Assembly: GCA_023424995.1 (NCBI GenBank)
Contig: JAFADH010000232.1
Coordinates: forward strand, 1 to 41,507
Source of the DNA: Bacillota bacterium
Lineage (GTDB): Bacteria; Bacillota; Clostridia; Lachnospirales; Lachnospiraceae
Reading direction: 5' to 3'
Length of the DNA: 41,507 nt
The notes under the pieces are model-generated. The model was not told the DNA's origin. It searched no databases and worked only from the letters and a program-made list of their open reading frames with translations. The translations under genes were made by a program, and so were the position numbers. The first letter of the stretch is position 1; each line of letters starts with the position of its first letter. Of the stretch, positions 1 to 7,557 are shown in pieces.

Positions 1-431
1 AAATAGGGTGATGTTATAAACCCGTTATCACCATAGATATAAGTATTATTATCTACTTTAATCGTTGTGTAAGAGGTACTGGGATTTGCATGTCCAAACA
101 GTAAATTCTTGTAATCATCCGTTGATAATTCCGGATTGCCTCCGGTGGTTCCTATCGTAAATCTGCCATTGCCCGGATTAACGGCAAACTCAATGAATTC
201 ATTGGATAATACATTGTTATTTATAGCAGCCGTTTCTGCCGCGGAGGACTGCTCCCGGATAATCTGATTTACCAGTTCTTCTTTACGCTGTTGATATTCA
301 TCCTGACTCAGACCGGTCCAGTCCTCCCCTTCATAAGGTACGGCTTGTACCAATCCATGACTGATCATATTAACTGATAAGAATATTACAAATAATATCG
401 AAGATATTTGTTTCAGCATTTTATTATTCAT
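1..431 (-). CDS. Secreted protein of unknown function, N-terminal part only
   Basis: An open frame starts at the ATG at 431 and runs off the left edge of the window, so only about 143 residues are visible. An AAGGAGGG ribosome site lies just upstream. The first 30 residues or so form a signal peptide (basic MNNKMLK start, hydrophobic stretch, then HGLVQA), so the product is exported. A hydrophilic segment rich in Glu, Gln and Asp follows, then a Gly/Asn/Thr-rich part with beta character (NPGNGRFTIGTTGG). I do not recognise the family. The gene follows the iron-transport operon in the same direction but is separated from it by a strong terminator, so it is probably a separate transcription unit. 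The frame and signal peptide are well supported; the function is unknown. Confidence 0.75.
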   Translation of the reverse strand, partial: MNNKMLKQISSILFVIFLSVNMISHGLVQAVPYEGEDWTGLSQDEYQQRKEELVNQIIREQSSAAETAAINNNVLSNEFIEFAVNPGNGRFTIGTTGGNPELSTDDYKNLLFGHANPSTSYTTIKVDNNTYIYGDNGFITSPY

Positions 432-550
432 AACGGCCCTCCTTATAAAATTGATAAACCCAAGTATTTATAGTATAAATATACAATTTTTGTCTTTTTT
501 TGTATATATTACTTAATACCCAGGCAGCGGTTCGTTTGGTATAGTAAAGA

Positions 551-588
551 AAAACGGCATTTAGCTTGTGTTTGCTAAATACCGTTTT
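551..588. terminator. Rho-independent terminator after the iron ABC operon
   Basis: The arms at 552-565 and 574-587 form a long stem with an 8-nt loop (AAACGGCATTTAGC against GCTAAATACCGTTT, one wobble pair). Runs of A and T flank both sides, so it can work in either direction. It lies between the stop of the ATPase gene (651) and the start of the next minus-strand gene (431). Confidence 0.85.
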
Positions 589-650
589 CTACTGAAATAT
601 TTGTCTTATAAATAGACTCTTTATATTTATTTTCAAATATCCTGCACTCT

Positions 651-1454
651 TTATTGCATTACATAATATCTTCCCTTAGGCACAATAAACGGTGAACCGG
701 ATACCGGATCCTGAATCACCATGCAATTCAGTCCAAAGACCTGATGAATCAATCCTTCCGTGATGATCTGGGAGGGTGTGCCCTGTGCTATAAGATTCCC
801 CTCATGCACTGCAAAGATATGGTCCGCATACCTGGCTGACAGATTGATGTCGTGCAGCACCATGACGATTGTCGTCCCGCGCTTGCGGTTAAGATCCGTC
901 AGCAGATCGAGGATCTCAATCTGATATGTGATATCTAAGAATGTGGTGGGCTCATCCAGAAGCAGGATATCCGTCTGCTGGGCCAGGGCCATGGCGATCC
1001 ACACCCTCTGGCGCTGTCCGCCCGAGAGCTCATCCACGCTCCGGTTGGCAAGCTCGGTGATGCCCATGATATCCAGGGCTTCTTCCACCGCTTCGTGGTC
1101 CTTCTTTCCCATACCCTTTAAAAATGTCTGGTAAGGGAACCGGCCGCGGGCTACCAGGTCGGAGACCATAATCCCTTCCGGAACCACCGGTGACTGCGGA
1201 AGCAGTCCCAGCACCTGTGCCAATTGTTTTGAAGGTATCGTATGTATCTCTTTGCCGTCAAGGGTCACCTCTCCCGAGACAGGACTTATTAATCTGGCAA
1301 GGGTTTTCAATAAGGTGGATTTACCGCAGGCATTTGCGCCTATGATCACACTGACCTTATTGCTGGGGATGACTACGTCGATACCATTGATTATTACTCT
1401 TTTGTCATATCCGGCAACTACATTGCCGGCTGCAAATGATCTTTTCTTATTCAT
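651..1454 (-). CDS. Siderophore-type iron ABC transporter, ATP-binding protein (FecE/FepC type)
   Basis: This 267-residue protein is the cytoplasmic ATPase of a ferric-siderophore importer. It has a Walker A motif, GANACGKST (39-47), the ABC signature LSGGQRQR (143-150), the Walker B motif LLLDEP (164-169) and a switch His in VLHD. The first part of Walker A departs from the usual GPNGxGKST, but the Lys-Ser-Thr that binds nucleotide is intact. The length is normal for the family. I placed the start at the ATG at 1454 because it overlaps the permease stop as ATGA. A longer open frame reaches back to 1913, but there it only shadows the permease gene. It is the last gene of the operon, and a terminator follows. 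The exact siderophore cannot be told from the sequence. Confidence 0.93.
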   Translation of the reverse strand: MNKKRSFAAGNVVAGYDKRVIINGIDVVIPSNKVSVIIGANACGKSTLLKTLARLISPVSGEVTLDGKEIHTIPSKQLAQVLGLLPQSPVVPEGIMVSDLVARGRFPYQTFLKGMGKKDHEAVEEALDIMGITELANRSVDELSGGQRQRVWIAMALAQQTDILLLDEPTTFLDITYQIEILDLLTDLNRKRGTTIVMVLHDINLSARYADHIFAVHEGNLIAQGTPSQIITEGLIHQVFGLNCMVIQDPVSGSPFIVPKGRYYVMQ

Positions 1455-2485
1455 GCCGCTCCCCCTGTCCGATTCATCCGTATAAGCAAAAATAGAAGAT
1501 AAGGCGCTCCCAGAATTCCCGTGATGATACCCACAGGAAAACGGGTAGCAAATAAAAACTGACCGATTAGATCCGAACCCAGGACCAGGACTGCCCCCAC
1601 AAGTCCCGAGGGAAGAACATTCGATGTTCCTTTGCCGGCAAGCCTGCCGGCGATGGGTCCTGCCAGAAATGCCACAAAGGCCACCGGCCCCGTAACTGCC
1701 GTGGCAAAGGCAATCAGGAATACCGAACCCAGAATCAGCAGCAGCCGTGTCCGGTCCGCCTTCAGCCCGAGCGTAATAGCGGATTGCTCCCCTAATTCCA
1801 ATATGGTGAGATGTCTTCCAAGTAACAGGATGATCCCGCCAAAGACGACTACAATCAGAAGAAGCACCGGTATATCCTTCATCTGCATTCCGTTCAGACT
1901 GCCGCTGAGCCATCGGAGTGCCGCAGGCACATCATACTGGTTGGCCCTGAGCAGCAAGAAGGATATCACTGAATTCAACATAGCCTGGACTCCGATCCCG
2001 ATCAAGATGAGCCTTCCTCCGGAGAAGCTGCCGCCCTTGGATAGGGCATAGATAACTGCTGCCACCAAAAGTCCAAAGACCACCGAGGCTATAGAGACGA
2101 CCGTTCCGCTTACCCTTAGAACCAGGATGCAGAATACTGCTGCCACACTGGAACCGGAGGTTACTCCGATAATATCCGGACTGGCCAGGGGATTGCGGAG
2201 CATGGTCTGAAAGGTATTCCCCGCAATTCCGAAGGCGATGCCCACCAGAAGCCCCGACAGCATCCTGGGCAACCGTAAGGTTCCTATGGCAAAGGCCGCT
2301 CCCTGTATCTGTTCTCCCATAAGGACCCGGAGCACTACCGTAATGGGATACCGGGTGTTGCCGAGGACCAGCATAATACCGGCAAGGATCACGGTCAATG
2401 CAGCCAGAATGGCGGTAACTGTGATCCATCGGATTTTTCGGCGCAGATAACCCATTTTTATAATATTAAGATTATTTTCTATCAT
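1451..2485 (-). CDS. Siderophore-type iron ABC transporter permease (FecD type)
   Basis: A 344-residue FecCD-family integral membrane protein, one of the two permease subunits of the importer. It starts with a basic cytoplasmic tail and then has many hydrophobic segments. The family-typical stretch RNPLASPDIIGVTSGSS lies near residue 95, and GPVAFVAFLAGPIAGRL near residue 270 marks the loop that contacts the ATPase. The length is that of a ten-helix FecCD subunit. The start ATG (2485) overlaps the stop of the preceding permease by four bases, and its own stop overlaps the ATPase start in the same way, so translation of the subunits is probably coupled. Confidence 0.93.
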   Translation of the reverse strand: MIENNLNIIKMGYLRRKIRWITVTAILAALTVILAGIMLVLGNTRYPITVVLRVLMGEQIQGAAFAIGTLRLPRMLSGLLVGIAFGIAGNTFQTMLRNPLASPDIIGVTSGSSVAAVFCILVLRVSGTVVSIASVVFGLLVAAVIYALSKGGSFSGGRLILIGIGVQAMLNSVISFLLLRANQYDVPAALRWLSGSLNGMQMKDIPVLLLIVVVFGGIILLLGRHLTILELGEQSAITLGLKADRTRLLLILGSVFLIAFATAVTGPVAFVAFLAGPIAGRLAGKGTSNVLPSGLVGAVLVLGSDLIGQFLFATRFPVGIITGILGAPYLLFLLIRMNRTGGAA

Positions 2486-3480
2486 AATGACCGCACCTTC
2501 GCTCTCATGGCTATCATAATCAGGATCGGAGCCCCGAAGAATGCCGTGATGATTCCTGCCTCAAGCTCACCCGGCTTCCCGATGAGTCTTCCCAGAATGT
2601 CGGATACGGTCAGGAGAACCGCTCCGCCCACTGCAGACATGGGGACGATATACCGCATATTGGGTCCGCAGACCAGACGCATGATATGGGGAACCATAAG
2701 CCCTACAAAGCCGATGGGTCCGGCCAGCGCAGTGGTCGCGCCGCATAGCAGCACACCTGCAAGGGCTCCGACACTTCGTATGATTCCCGTACGTACGCCA
2801 AGTCCTGTAGCCACATCATCTCCCAAAGCCAGTGCATTCAGGGCGGGCGCAGAGCAGATACCGATTATGATACCAACTGCAAGGAAGGGAGACACCGTAA
2901 GGATTCCCTCCCAGGTCGCACCGCTGGCACTGCCTACCTGCCAGAAGCGAAAGGCATGCAGGGCATCTGTCCTTGGAAGGATAATTGCGCTGACCACGGA
3001 AGATAAGGCGGCACTGGTAGCCGCTCCCGCCAGGGCAAGCTTGATGGGGGTAGCACCTCCCTGTCCAAGGGAGCCTATCCCGTATACGAAGACAGCCGTT
3101 ACAGCCGCACCGGCCAGAGCGAACCATATGTACTGCCCGGCTGTGTTAATATGAAAAAATGCAATCCCGCACACTACAAATAGGGATGCACCTGTATTTA
3201 CACCCAGGATACTGGGGTCAGCGATAGGATTGCGGGTAATGGCCTGCATCAGAGCGCCGGAGACTCCAAGGGAGGCTCCGGCAATGATACTGAATACAGT
3301 TCTTGGAATACGTTCCCGTACCACCAATGCATTAAAGGTCTCCCCTTGCAGCTTCACCAGGGCATCCATCACCTCGGGAAAGCTTACATACCGTGCCCCA
3401 AAGGCCAGGGAGGCCAGAACACACAATGCAATGCAGGCAGTACTGACAACAAATAATATAATTACTTTGGAAGATCTCAT
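2482..3480 (-). CDS. Siderophore-type iron ABC transporter permease (FecC type)
   Basis: A 332-residue FecCD-family permease, partner of the preceding-numbered permease in a heterodimeric membrane channel. Family hallmarks are the RNPIADPSILGVNTGAS stretch near residue 105, many hydrophobic segments, and GPIGFVGLMVPHIMRL near residue 255, the ATPase-contact region. It starts at an ATG that overlaps the binding-protein stop as ATGA and ends in the same kind of overlap with the second permease. The two permeases are paralogues but clearly differ in sequence, as is normal for FecC/FecD pairs. Confidence 0.93.
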   Translation of the reverse strand: MRSSKVIILFVVSTACIALCVLASLAFGARYVSFPEVMDALVKLQGETFNALVVRERIPRTVFSIIAGASLGVSGALMQAITRNPIADPSILGVNTGASLFVVCGIAFFHINTAGQYIWFALAGAAVTAVFVYGIGSLGQGGATPIKLALAGAATSAALSSVVSAIILPRTDALHAFRFWQVGSASGATWEGILTVSPFLAVGIIIGICSAPALNALALGDDVATGLGVRTGIIRSVGALAGVLLCGATTALAGPIGFVGLMVPHIMRLVCGPNMRYIVPMSAVGGAVLLTVSDILGRLIGKPGELEAGIITAFFGAPILIMIAMRAKVRSL

Positions 3481-4580
3481 TCTACTTTATTCGCTGCTTC
3501 TCCAAGCAGAGCCAGATATTCATCAATGGTAGCAGGGATGGAAAGCGCACTGGGAGTACAGGATGCCGACAACGGTGATCCGTCTTCGATCAAAACCACG
3601 GATCCTCTTGCGATGGCAGGAATGGTACCTACCAGGGCATCTGCCTGCAATGCCGCAAACACAGCAGCATCACCATATCCAATGACGATATCCACGTCCT
3701 TTAATACATCTGCGTTCTCAGCGCTTATCTCCAGTGCAAAGCTTGCGGAGTCCTCAGCCATGGCTAACACGCTCTCGGGGAATATCATTCCCAGATCCGT
3801 AAGATATGCCGCACGCGGGTCCGCCGGAAGATATACATAGAACTTTCCAAGATCGGACGGGTTAAAATAAAAGAATGCCGCTGTCTTTCCTTCCAGCTGG
3901 GGATATGCACTTGTCTTCTCAGCGATCAGCTGCTCCAGCTGTGCAACCAGCTGCTCGCCTTCCGCTTTCATTCCCATACCGGCCGCATCCATAATAATCA
4001 TATCACGCCAGTAGGTCTGCCATGCAAGGGTGGGATATGCCACAACCGGAGCGATCTCACTTAATAAATTATACTCCTCCTGGGTAAGTCCCGAATAAGC
4101 TGCCAGGATTACATCAGGCTGCGCGTCACTGATGGCTTCAAAATCCAGGCCGGCGGTATCCCTAAAGAGATTGGGATTCTCCACCCCAAGGTTTTTAAAT
4201 GCTTCCTTCGTCCAGGGCAATAAACCGCTGCCGTCGATCACACCATAATTTGCCTCGGATATACCTACCGGAACAACACCAAGTGCCAATGGCGTATCCT
4301 GATTCCCCCAGGAAATCGTCGATATACGCTCCGGCTTCTTCTGGATCACTGTTTCACCGTAAGCATGCTTTATGGTAATCGGGTATTCCGCTTCATCAGT
4401 TGTATTGTCAGAAGCAGCATCATCTGCCGGAACCTCTGTTGCCGCAGGAGCCTCTGTTGCGGCAGGAGTTGCCGTAACATCTCCCTCATCGGCAGTTTTA
4501 TCCTTAGCCCCGTTTGAGCAAGCAGTTAAAGACAGGGCAATTGCAATTGCCAATACGGAATTAATCTTTTTGAATTTCAT
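3477..4580 (-). CDS. Iron-siderophore-binding lipoprotein (FecB/FhuD-type)
   Basis: A 367-residue extracellular substrate-binding lipoprotein. The signal peptide ends in a lipobox, LSLTAC, with the lipidated Cys at position 21. An Ala/Thr/Glu/Pro-rich linker follows (about 22-65). The rest matches the periplasmic-binding TroA/FecB fold: an entry segment with KPERISTISWG, then LDFEAISDAQPDVILA typical of ferric-siderophore binders, and a long alpha-helical link between lobes. It is the first gene of the operon, behind a GAAGGAGAG ribosome site, about 110 nt from the predicted transcription start. The Fur box upstream supports iron regulation. Heme or cobalamin remains possible in principle, but the Fur box makes iron more likely. 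Confidence 0.92.
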   Translation of the reverse strand: MKFKKINSVLAIAIALSLTACSNGAKDKTADEGDVTATPAATEAPAATEVPADDAASDNTTDEAEYPITIKHAYGETVIQKKPERISTISWGNQDTPLALGVVPVGISEANYGVIDGSGLLPWTKEAFKNLGVENPNLFRDTAGLDFEAISDAQPDVILAAYSGLTQEEYNLLSEIAPVVAYPTLAWQTYWRDMIIMDAAGMGMKAEGEQLVAQLEQLIAEKTSAYPQLEGKTAAFFYFNPSDLGKFYVYLPADPRAAYLTDLGMIFPESVLAMAEDSASFALEISAENADVLKDVDIVIGYGDAAVFAALQADALVGTIPAIARGSVVLIEDGSPLSASCTPSALSIPATIDEYLALLGEAANKVE

Positions 4581-4700
4581 ATATTATGTACTCTCCTTCT
4601 TTCCCAATCAATGAATTATGCAGATAATACCTATCGTGTACATCACCGTATACATTCATTGATCTCTAAATTATATTTGTTGGCTATAAGCAACGAATGT

Positions 4701-4729
4701 AGTATATAATAATGTGTTTATACTGTCAA
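4701..4729 (-). promoter_or_regulatory. SigA-type promoter of the iron ABC operon
   Basis: On the minus strand, TTGACA (4729-4724) and TATACT (4706-4701) are separated by exactly 17 bp. The predicted transcription start is near 4693, leaving a leader of about 110 nt before the binding-protein ATG at 4580. Confidence 0.85.
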
Positions 4730-4736
4730 GTATTTT

Positions 4737-4755
4737 GATATTGATTATCATTATC
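4737..4755. promoter_or_regulatory. Fur box
   Basis: The minus strand reads GATAATGATAATCAATATC, which matches 18 of 19 positions of the classical Fur box consensus GATAATGATAATCATTATC. It ends about 8 bp upstream of the -35 element of the iron-transport promoter. Repression by Fur-Fe(II) is the natural reading. Confidence 0.85.
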
Positions 4756-4786
4756 TATATATAAAGAAAATACTCCAACTCAAATA

Positions 4787-4836
4787 AAAATCCAGAACCC
4801 AATAAGCTCTGTCATCCCTTATTGTTTCCGGATTTT
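4787..4836 (-). terminator. Putative terminator after the AEC carrier gene
   Basis: An interrupted stem pairs AAAATCC (4787-4793) with GGATTTT (4830-4836) and AATAAG (4801-4806) with CTTATT (4818-4823). On the minus strand it ends in a run of T. It lies beyond the AEC gene stop (4946) and before the Fur-regulated promoter. Confidence 0.6.
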
Positions 4837-4945
4837 CTATGATTGGCTTTTCAGCTTTGCGTGCTTATTCCGAAGCAAATACCCTGCTTTTTTGATCCTA
4901 TGTGATAAATGTTTTCAATTAATACTCTTTCCTCATCATATGCAA

Positions 4946-5854
4946 TTACATAATTAATAAAATACTCCAAAGCGGTATAGTAACAATTGAAAAAGCCGTT
5001 GTTACCACGATGCATCTTGTCGCAAATGCAGAATCCCCATTATATTTTTGTGCCAGGATTGCGGTTGTAACAGGTACCGGCATAGCGGCAAGTATGGTGG
5101 CAACCCCCGCCACTGTCCCGTCCAGATGCAAAAGCCTTCCTGTCACGTACACACACAGCGGTATTGCAAATAACCTTATTACACTGAAGGTCAATATGGT
5201 TTTATCTACAAAGTGCTTCATCTTAATATCCCCGAGTATGGTACCTACGACAATCATCGATATTGCCGTATTGCAGGCGCTTATATCTCTCAGCGGATCC
5301 AGTATTATCTCCGGCAGCCTTAGCTGTGTGACCATTAAGAATAATCCGATAAACACCGAGATAACACATGGATGAGCAGATACTTTGAGTAATAATTTCC
5401 TTTTATCCCGGCAATTACTGAACAGCCCCACTCCCACCGACCACATGATCACCCTCTGCGGGATCAGATAGACGGAGGCAAGGGCCAGCCCAAATCCCGA
5501 ATACAGCTCTTCCGCAATTACATTTCCCAAAAACCCGGCATTTGAGCAGATGGTACCGTAATATAAGATCGTCCTCCGTCCTTTATTCTGCTGCTTATAC
5601 ATTCTTTTCCCGATAAATCCGCATACCGCCTGAAGCCCAACGGAGACTAAAAATATGCTCACCAGCAGGATAAGCTTATCCCTGCTAAACACCTGCAAGA
5701 AGGATACGATGATATTGCATGGCAGAATTGCATATATCACCAGGTCCGTCAAGCTGTCTCTTCCCTGTTCTGTGATAATACCGAGCCGCTTTAAAAGAGC
5801 TCCGATCAGCATAAAGATAAATAATTTTAATTGTAAATCCAGTAATTGACCCAT
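4946..5854 (-). CDS. AEC-family membrane carrier (auxin efflux/malate permease type)
   Basis: A 302-residue integral membrane protein of the AEC (auxin efflux carrier) family, which contains bacterial transporters for malate, malonate and related organic acids. About ten hydrophobic segments are seen in two five-helix halves. The N-terminal half has ILPCNIIVSFLQVF, with the Pro-containing helix break typical of the family, and the C-terminal half has AAMPVPVTTAILAQKYNGD, the matching break and a conserved loop. The start ATG at 5854 follows an AAAGGGAT ribosome site. It is the last gene of the sugar-acid cluster and is about 100 bp from the UPF0303 gene, so it might export or import an acid intermediate or product. 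The substrate is not predictable from sequence alone. Confidence 0.82.
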   Translation of the reverse strand: MGQLLDLQLKLFIFMLIGALLKRLGIITEQGRDSLTDLVIYAILPCNIIVSFLQVFSRDKLILLVSIFLVSVGLQAVCGFIGKRMYKQQNKGRRTILYYGTICSNAGFLGNVIAEELYSGFGLALASVYLIPQRVIMWSVGVGLFSNCRDKRKLLLKVSAHPCVISVFIGLFLMVTQLRLPEIILDPLRDISACNTAISMIVVGTILGDIKMKHFVDKTILTFSVIRLFAIPLCVYVTGRLLHLDGTVAGVATILAAMPVPVTTAILAQKYNGDSAFATRCIVVTTAFSIVTIPLWSILLIM

Positions 5855-5951
5855 ACAATCCCTTTGCTCTTATTGATATATAAGAGATACAGGCCAATTG
5901 AATCGTTCAACCGGCCTGCATTAATTAATCTCTGATATATCCTTATATTCT

Positions 5952-6455
5952 CTATATTTCTAAATCTTCTTTTTTTACATGAGGTGCTTTTACGCCCAGG
6001 TGCTCTTCCAGGCATCTTACGATCCAGTCGTGATCGGCAAACTGATCAAGACCGGAGATGATTATGCTCCCTATCACACCGGTGGCTTTCATCCGAACGG
6101 GAAAGGCTCCTCCGTCAATTGCATATTCCATAGGATCCAGATACCAGTCCGCCAGTGTCTTACCTTTTTTCCGGAGTGTCATACCGGCATGGAGACTGCT
6201 TCTTTCCGTAGTCATCACGGTATGGTGCTTTCTTCTGATCCAGTTTAGATTCTGAATATTTGCACCATTGGAGACGTATTGGAACAGGACCAGTCCATCC
6301 GCCATACGGATGCTTACCGCAACCGGAAAGCGGTTTTCCTGCATCCTTGAGACAATAAAGGAACCAAGCTCCCAGGCATCCTCATGGTTAAATCCACTAA
6401 ATCGCAGGAGTTCCTCCTGTTGTTCCAAACTGGCTAAAATATCATCCATCTTCAT
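5952..6455 (-). CDS. UPF0303/HbpS-like (DUF336) family protein
   Basis: A 167-residue soluble protein of the UPF0303 family, part of the GlcG/HbpS-like (DUF336) fold. Typical family segments are RFPVAVSIRMADGLVLFQY near residue 45, NLNWIRRKHHTV near residue 70, and a Gly-rich end with AFPVRMKATGVIGSIIISGL near residue 120. No signal peptide is seen, so it is cytoplasmic. Members of the fold bind heme or small ligands, and proteins of this family often sit beside sugar-acid or glycolate catabolism genes; the biochemical role is not settled. It starts 15 bp after the aldo/keto reductase stop behind an AAGAAGG site, so it is surely cotranscribed with that gene. Confidence 0.85.
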   Translation of the reverse strand: MKMDDILASLEQQEELLRFSGFNHEDAWELGSFIVSRMQENRFPVAVSIRMADGLVLFQYVSNGANIQNLNWIRRKHHTVMTTERSSLHAGMTLRKKGKTLADWYLDPMEYAIDGGAFPVRMKATGVIGSIIISGLDQFADHDWIVRCLEEHLGVKAPHVKKEDLEI

Positions 6456-6470
6456 ACTTATAAGACCTTC

Positions 6471-7448
6471 TTAAGATTCCTTTACCAGGAATTCCCGTTC
6501 CTTTTCACTTAATATTACATCTGCGAACCTCAGGGAATCCTTTACCTGCTGAGGGTTGCTGCAGCCGATGATGGGCATCACCGGGAACGGAGCCCCGGTC
6601 AGGTAGGAAAGGCATATTCCTGCGGCATTCATGTTCTTTTCCCCGCAAAGCTTCCTGCACCTCTCAATACGGCCCAGATTCTCATCCAGCAGGAAGCGGC
6701 TGCGCACCTTCTCCGATATGGAATCCGCTCCCTGCTCGATTACCTTTGAGAACAGTCCCCTTGCCTGGGGAGAGAATACCATTACCGGGAACTGCGATTC
6801 CTTATACCAGGCCTGCTGCGCCTCATCCATGCAGACAAGGGTCGGATCGTCCCAGGACCGGGGTGTCGAGATCGCAAGACTCCACTGCACCTGTGATATC
6901 TCAAAGGGATGCTTCCCGTTAGCCCCGGCATAGGCAAGGGCTTCACTGATTCTCCCGGCTGTCCAGTTTGATACGCCCAGGTGCCTGATATAGCCCTGAT
7001 CCACCAGCCCGGATACCATATCCACGATCTCACCCACCGGCATGTCGGGATTATCCCGATGGAGGAACCAGATATCCACTTGATCCGTCTTTAAAGCTTC
7101 CAGACTGGAGAACAGGTCATCCCGTATGTTCCTTTCGCTGATACGGCTTACCAGCATGCTGTTTCTGTCCGGATGGGCCCCCTTATCGGAGATAACCACC
7201 TTTCCTTCCAATCCGTTGGCAGCAATCCATCTGCCCACTGTCTGCTCGCTGTGTGATACGGCACCCGTTCTTTCCTGTCCGTACACATGGGCAGTATCCA
7301 GAAAGCGTCCGCCCAGTTCATAATAAGCATCCAGGATCCGAAATGCCTCTGCCTCCGGCATCTCCAACCCATAATAATCACAACCCAATGACAGCTGGGA
7401 TACCTCCAAAGGATTTTGGCTGTGTTCAAATAATGTGATTGTCTTCAT
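6471..7448 (-). CDS. Aldo/keto reductase
   Basis: A 325-residue cytoplasmic oxidoreductase of the aldo/keto reductase superfamily, which uses NAD(P)H to interconvert carbonyls and alcohols. The catalytic tetrad is visible: Asp51 and Tyr56 in FLDTAHVYG, Lys89 in ISDKGAHP and His130 in DIWFLHRDNP. The segment IIGCSNPQQVKDSL near the C-terminus is the usual cofactor-phosphate region. I start it at the ATG at 7448 because AGGAGG lies 7 nt upstream; the open frame could extend about 11 codons further, but without a better ribosome site. In this cluster it probably reduces or oxidises an acid-sugar-derived carbonyl. The substrate is inferred from context only. Confidence 0.9.
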   Translation of the reverse strand: MKTITLFEHSQNPLEVSQLSLGCDYYGLEMPEAEAFRILDAYYELGGRFLDTAHVYGQERTGAVSHSEQTVGRWIAANGLEGKVVISDKGAHPDRNSMLVSRISERNIRDDLFSSLEALKTDQVDIWFLHRDNPDMPVGEIVDMVSGLVDQGYIRHLGVSNWTAGRISEALAYAGANGKHPFEISQVQWSLAISTPRSWDDPTLVCMDEAQQAWYKESQFPVMVFSPQARGLFSKVIEQGADSISEKVRSRFLLDENLGRIERCRKLCGEKNMNAAGICLSYLTGAPFPVMPIIGCSNPQQVKDSLRFADVILSEKEREFLVKES

Positions 7449-7479
7449 CCTTATCCTCCTGCATGATATATCACCTTTC

Positions 7480-7504
7480 AATAATCATATAAAGCATGAT
7501 TATT
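7480..7504. other. Intercistronic hairpin ahead of the aldo/keto reductase gene
   Basis: A perfect 9-bp stem (AATAATCAT at 7480-7488, ATGATTATT at 7496-7504) with a 7-nt loop lies in the 109-bp gap between the lyase and reductase genes. No T run follows it on the minus strand, so it is more likely an mRNA-stability or processing element than a terminator. Confidence 0.45.
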
Positions 7505-7557
7505 AAAAGGTATTAAACATACTTTCCTTTCTGCTGACTCTATTCCATATAATTGAC

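Noticed and set aside
1455..1913. N-terminal extension of the iron ATPase frame
   Set aside because: It overlaps the permease gene in another frame and looks like noise. The ATGA overlap and normal family length favour the start at 1454.
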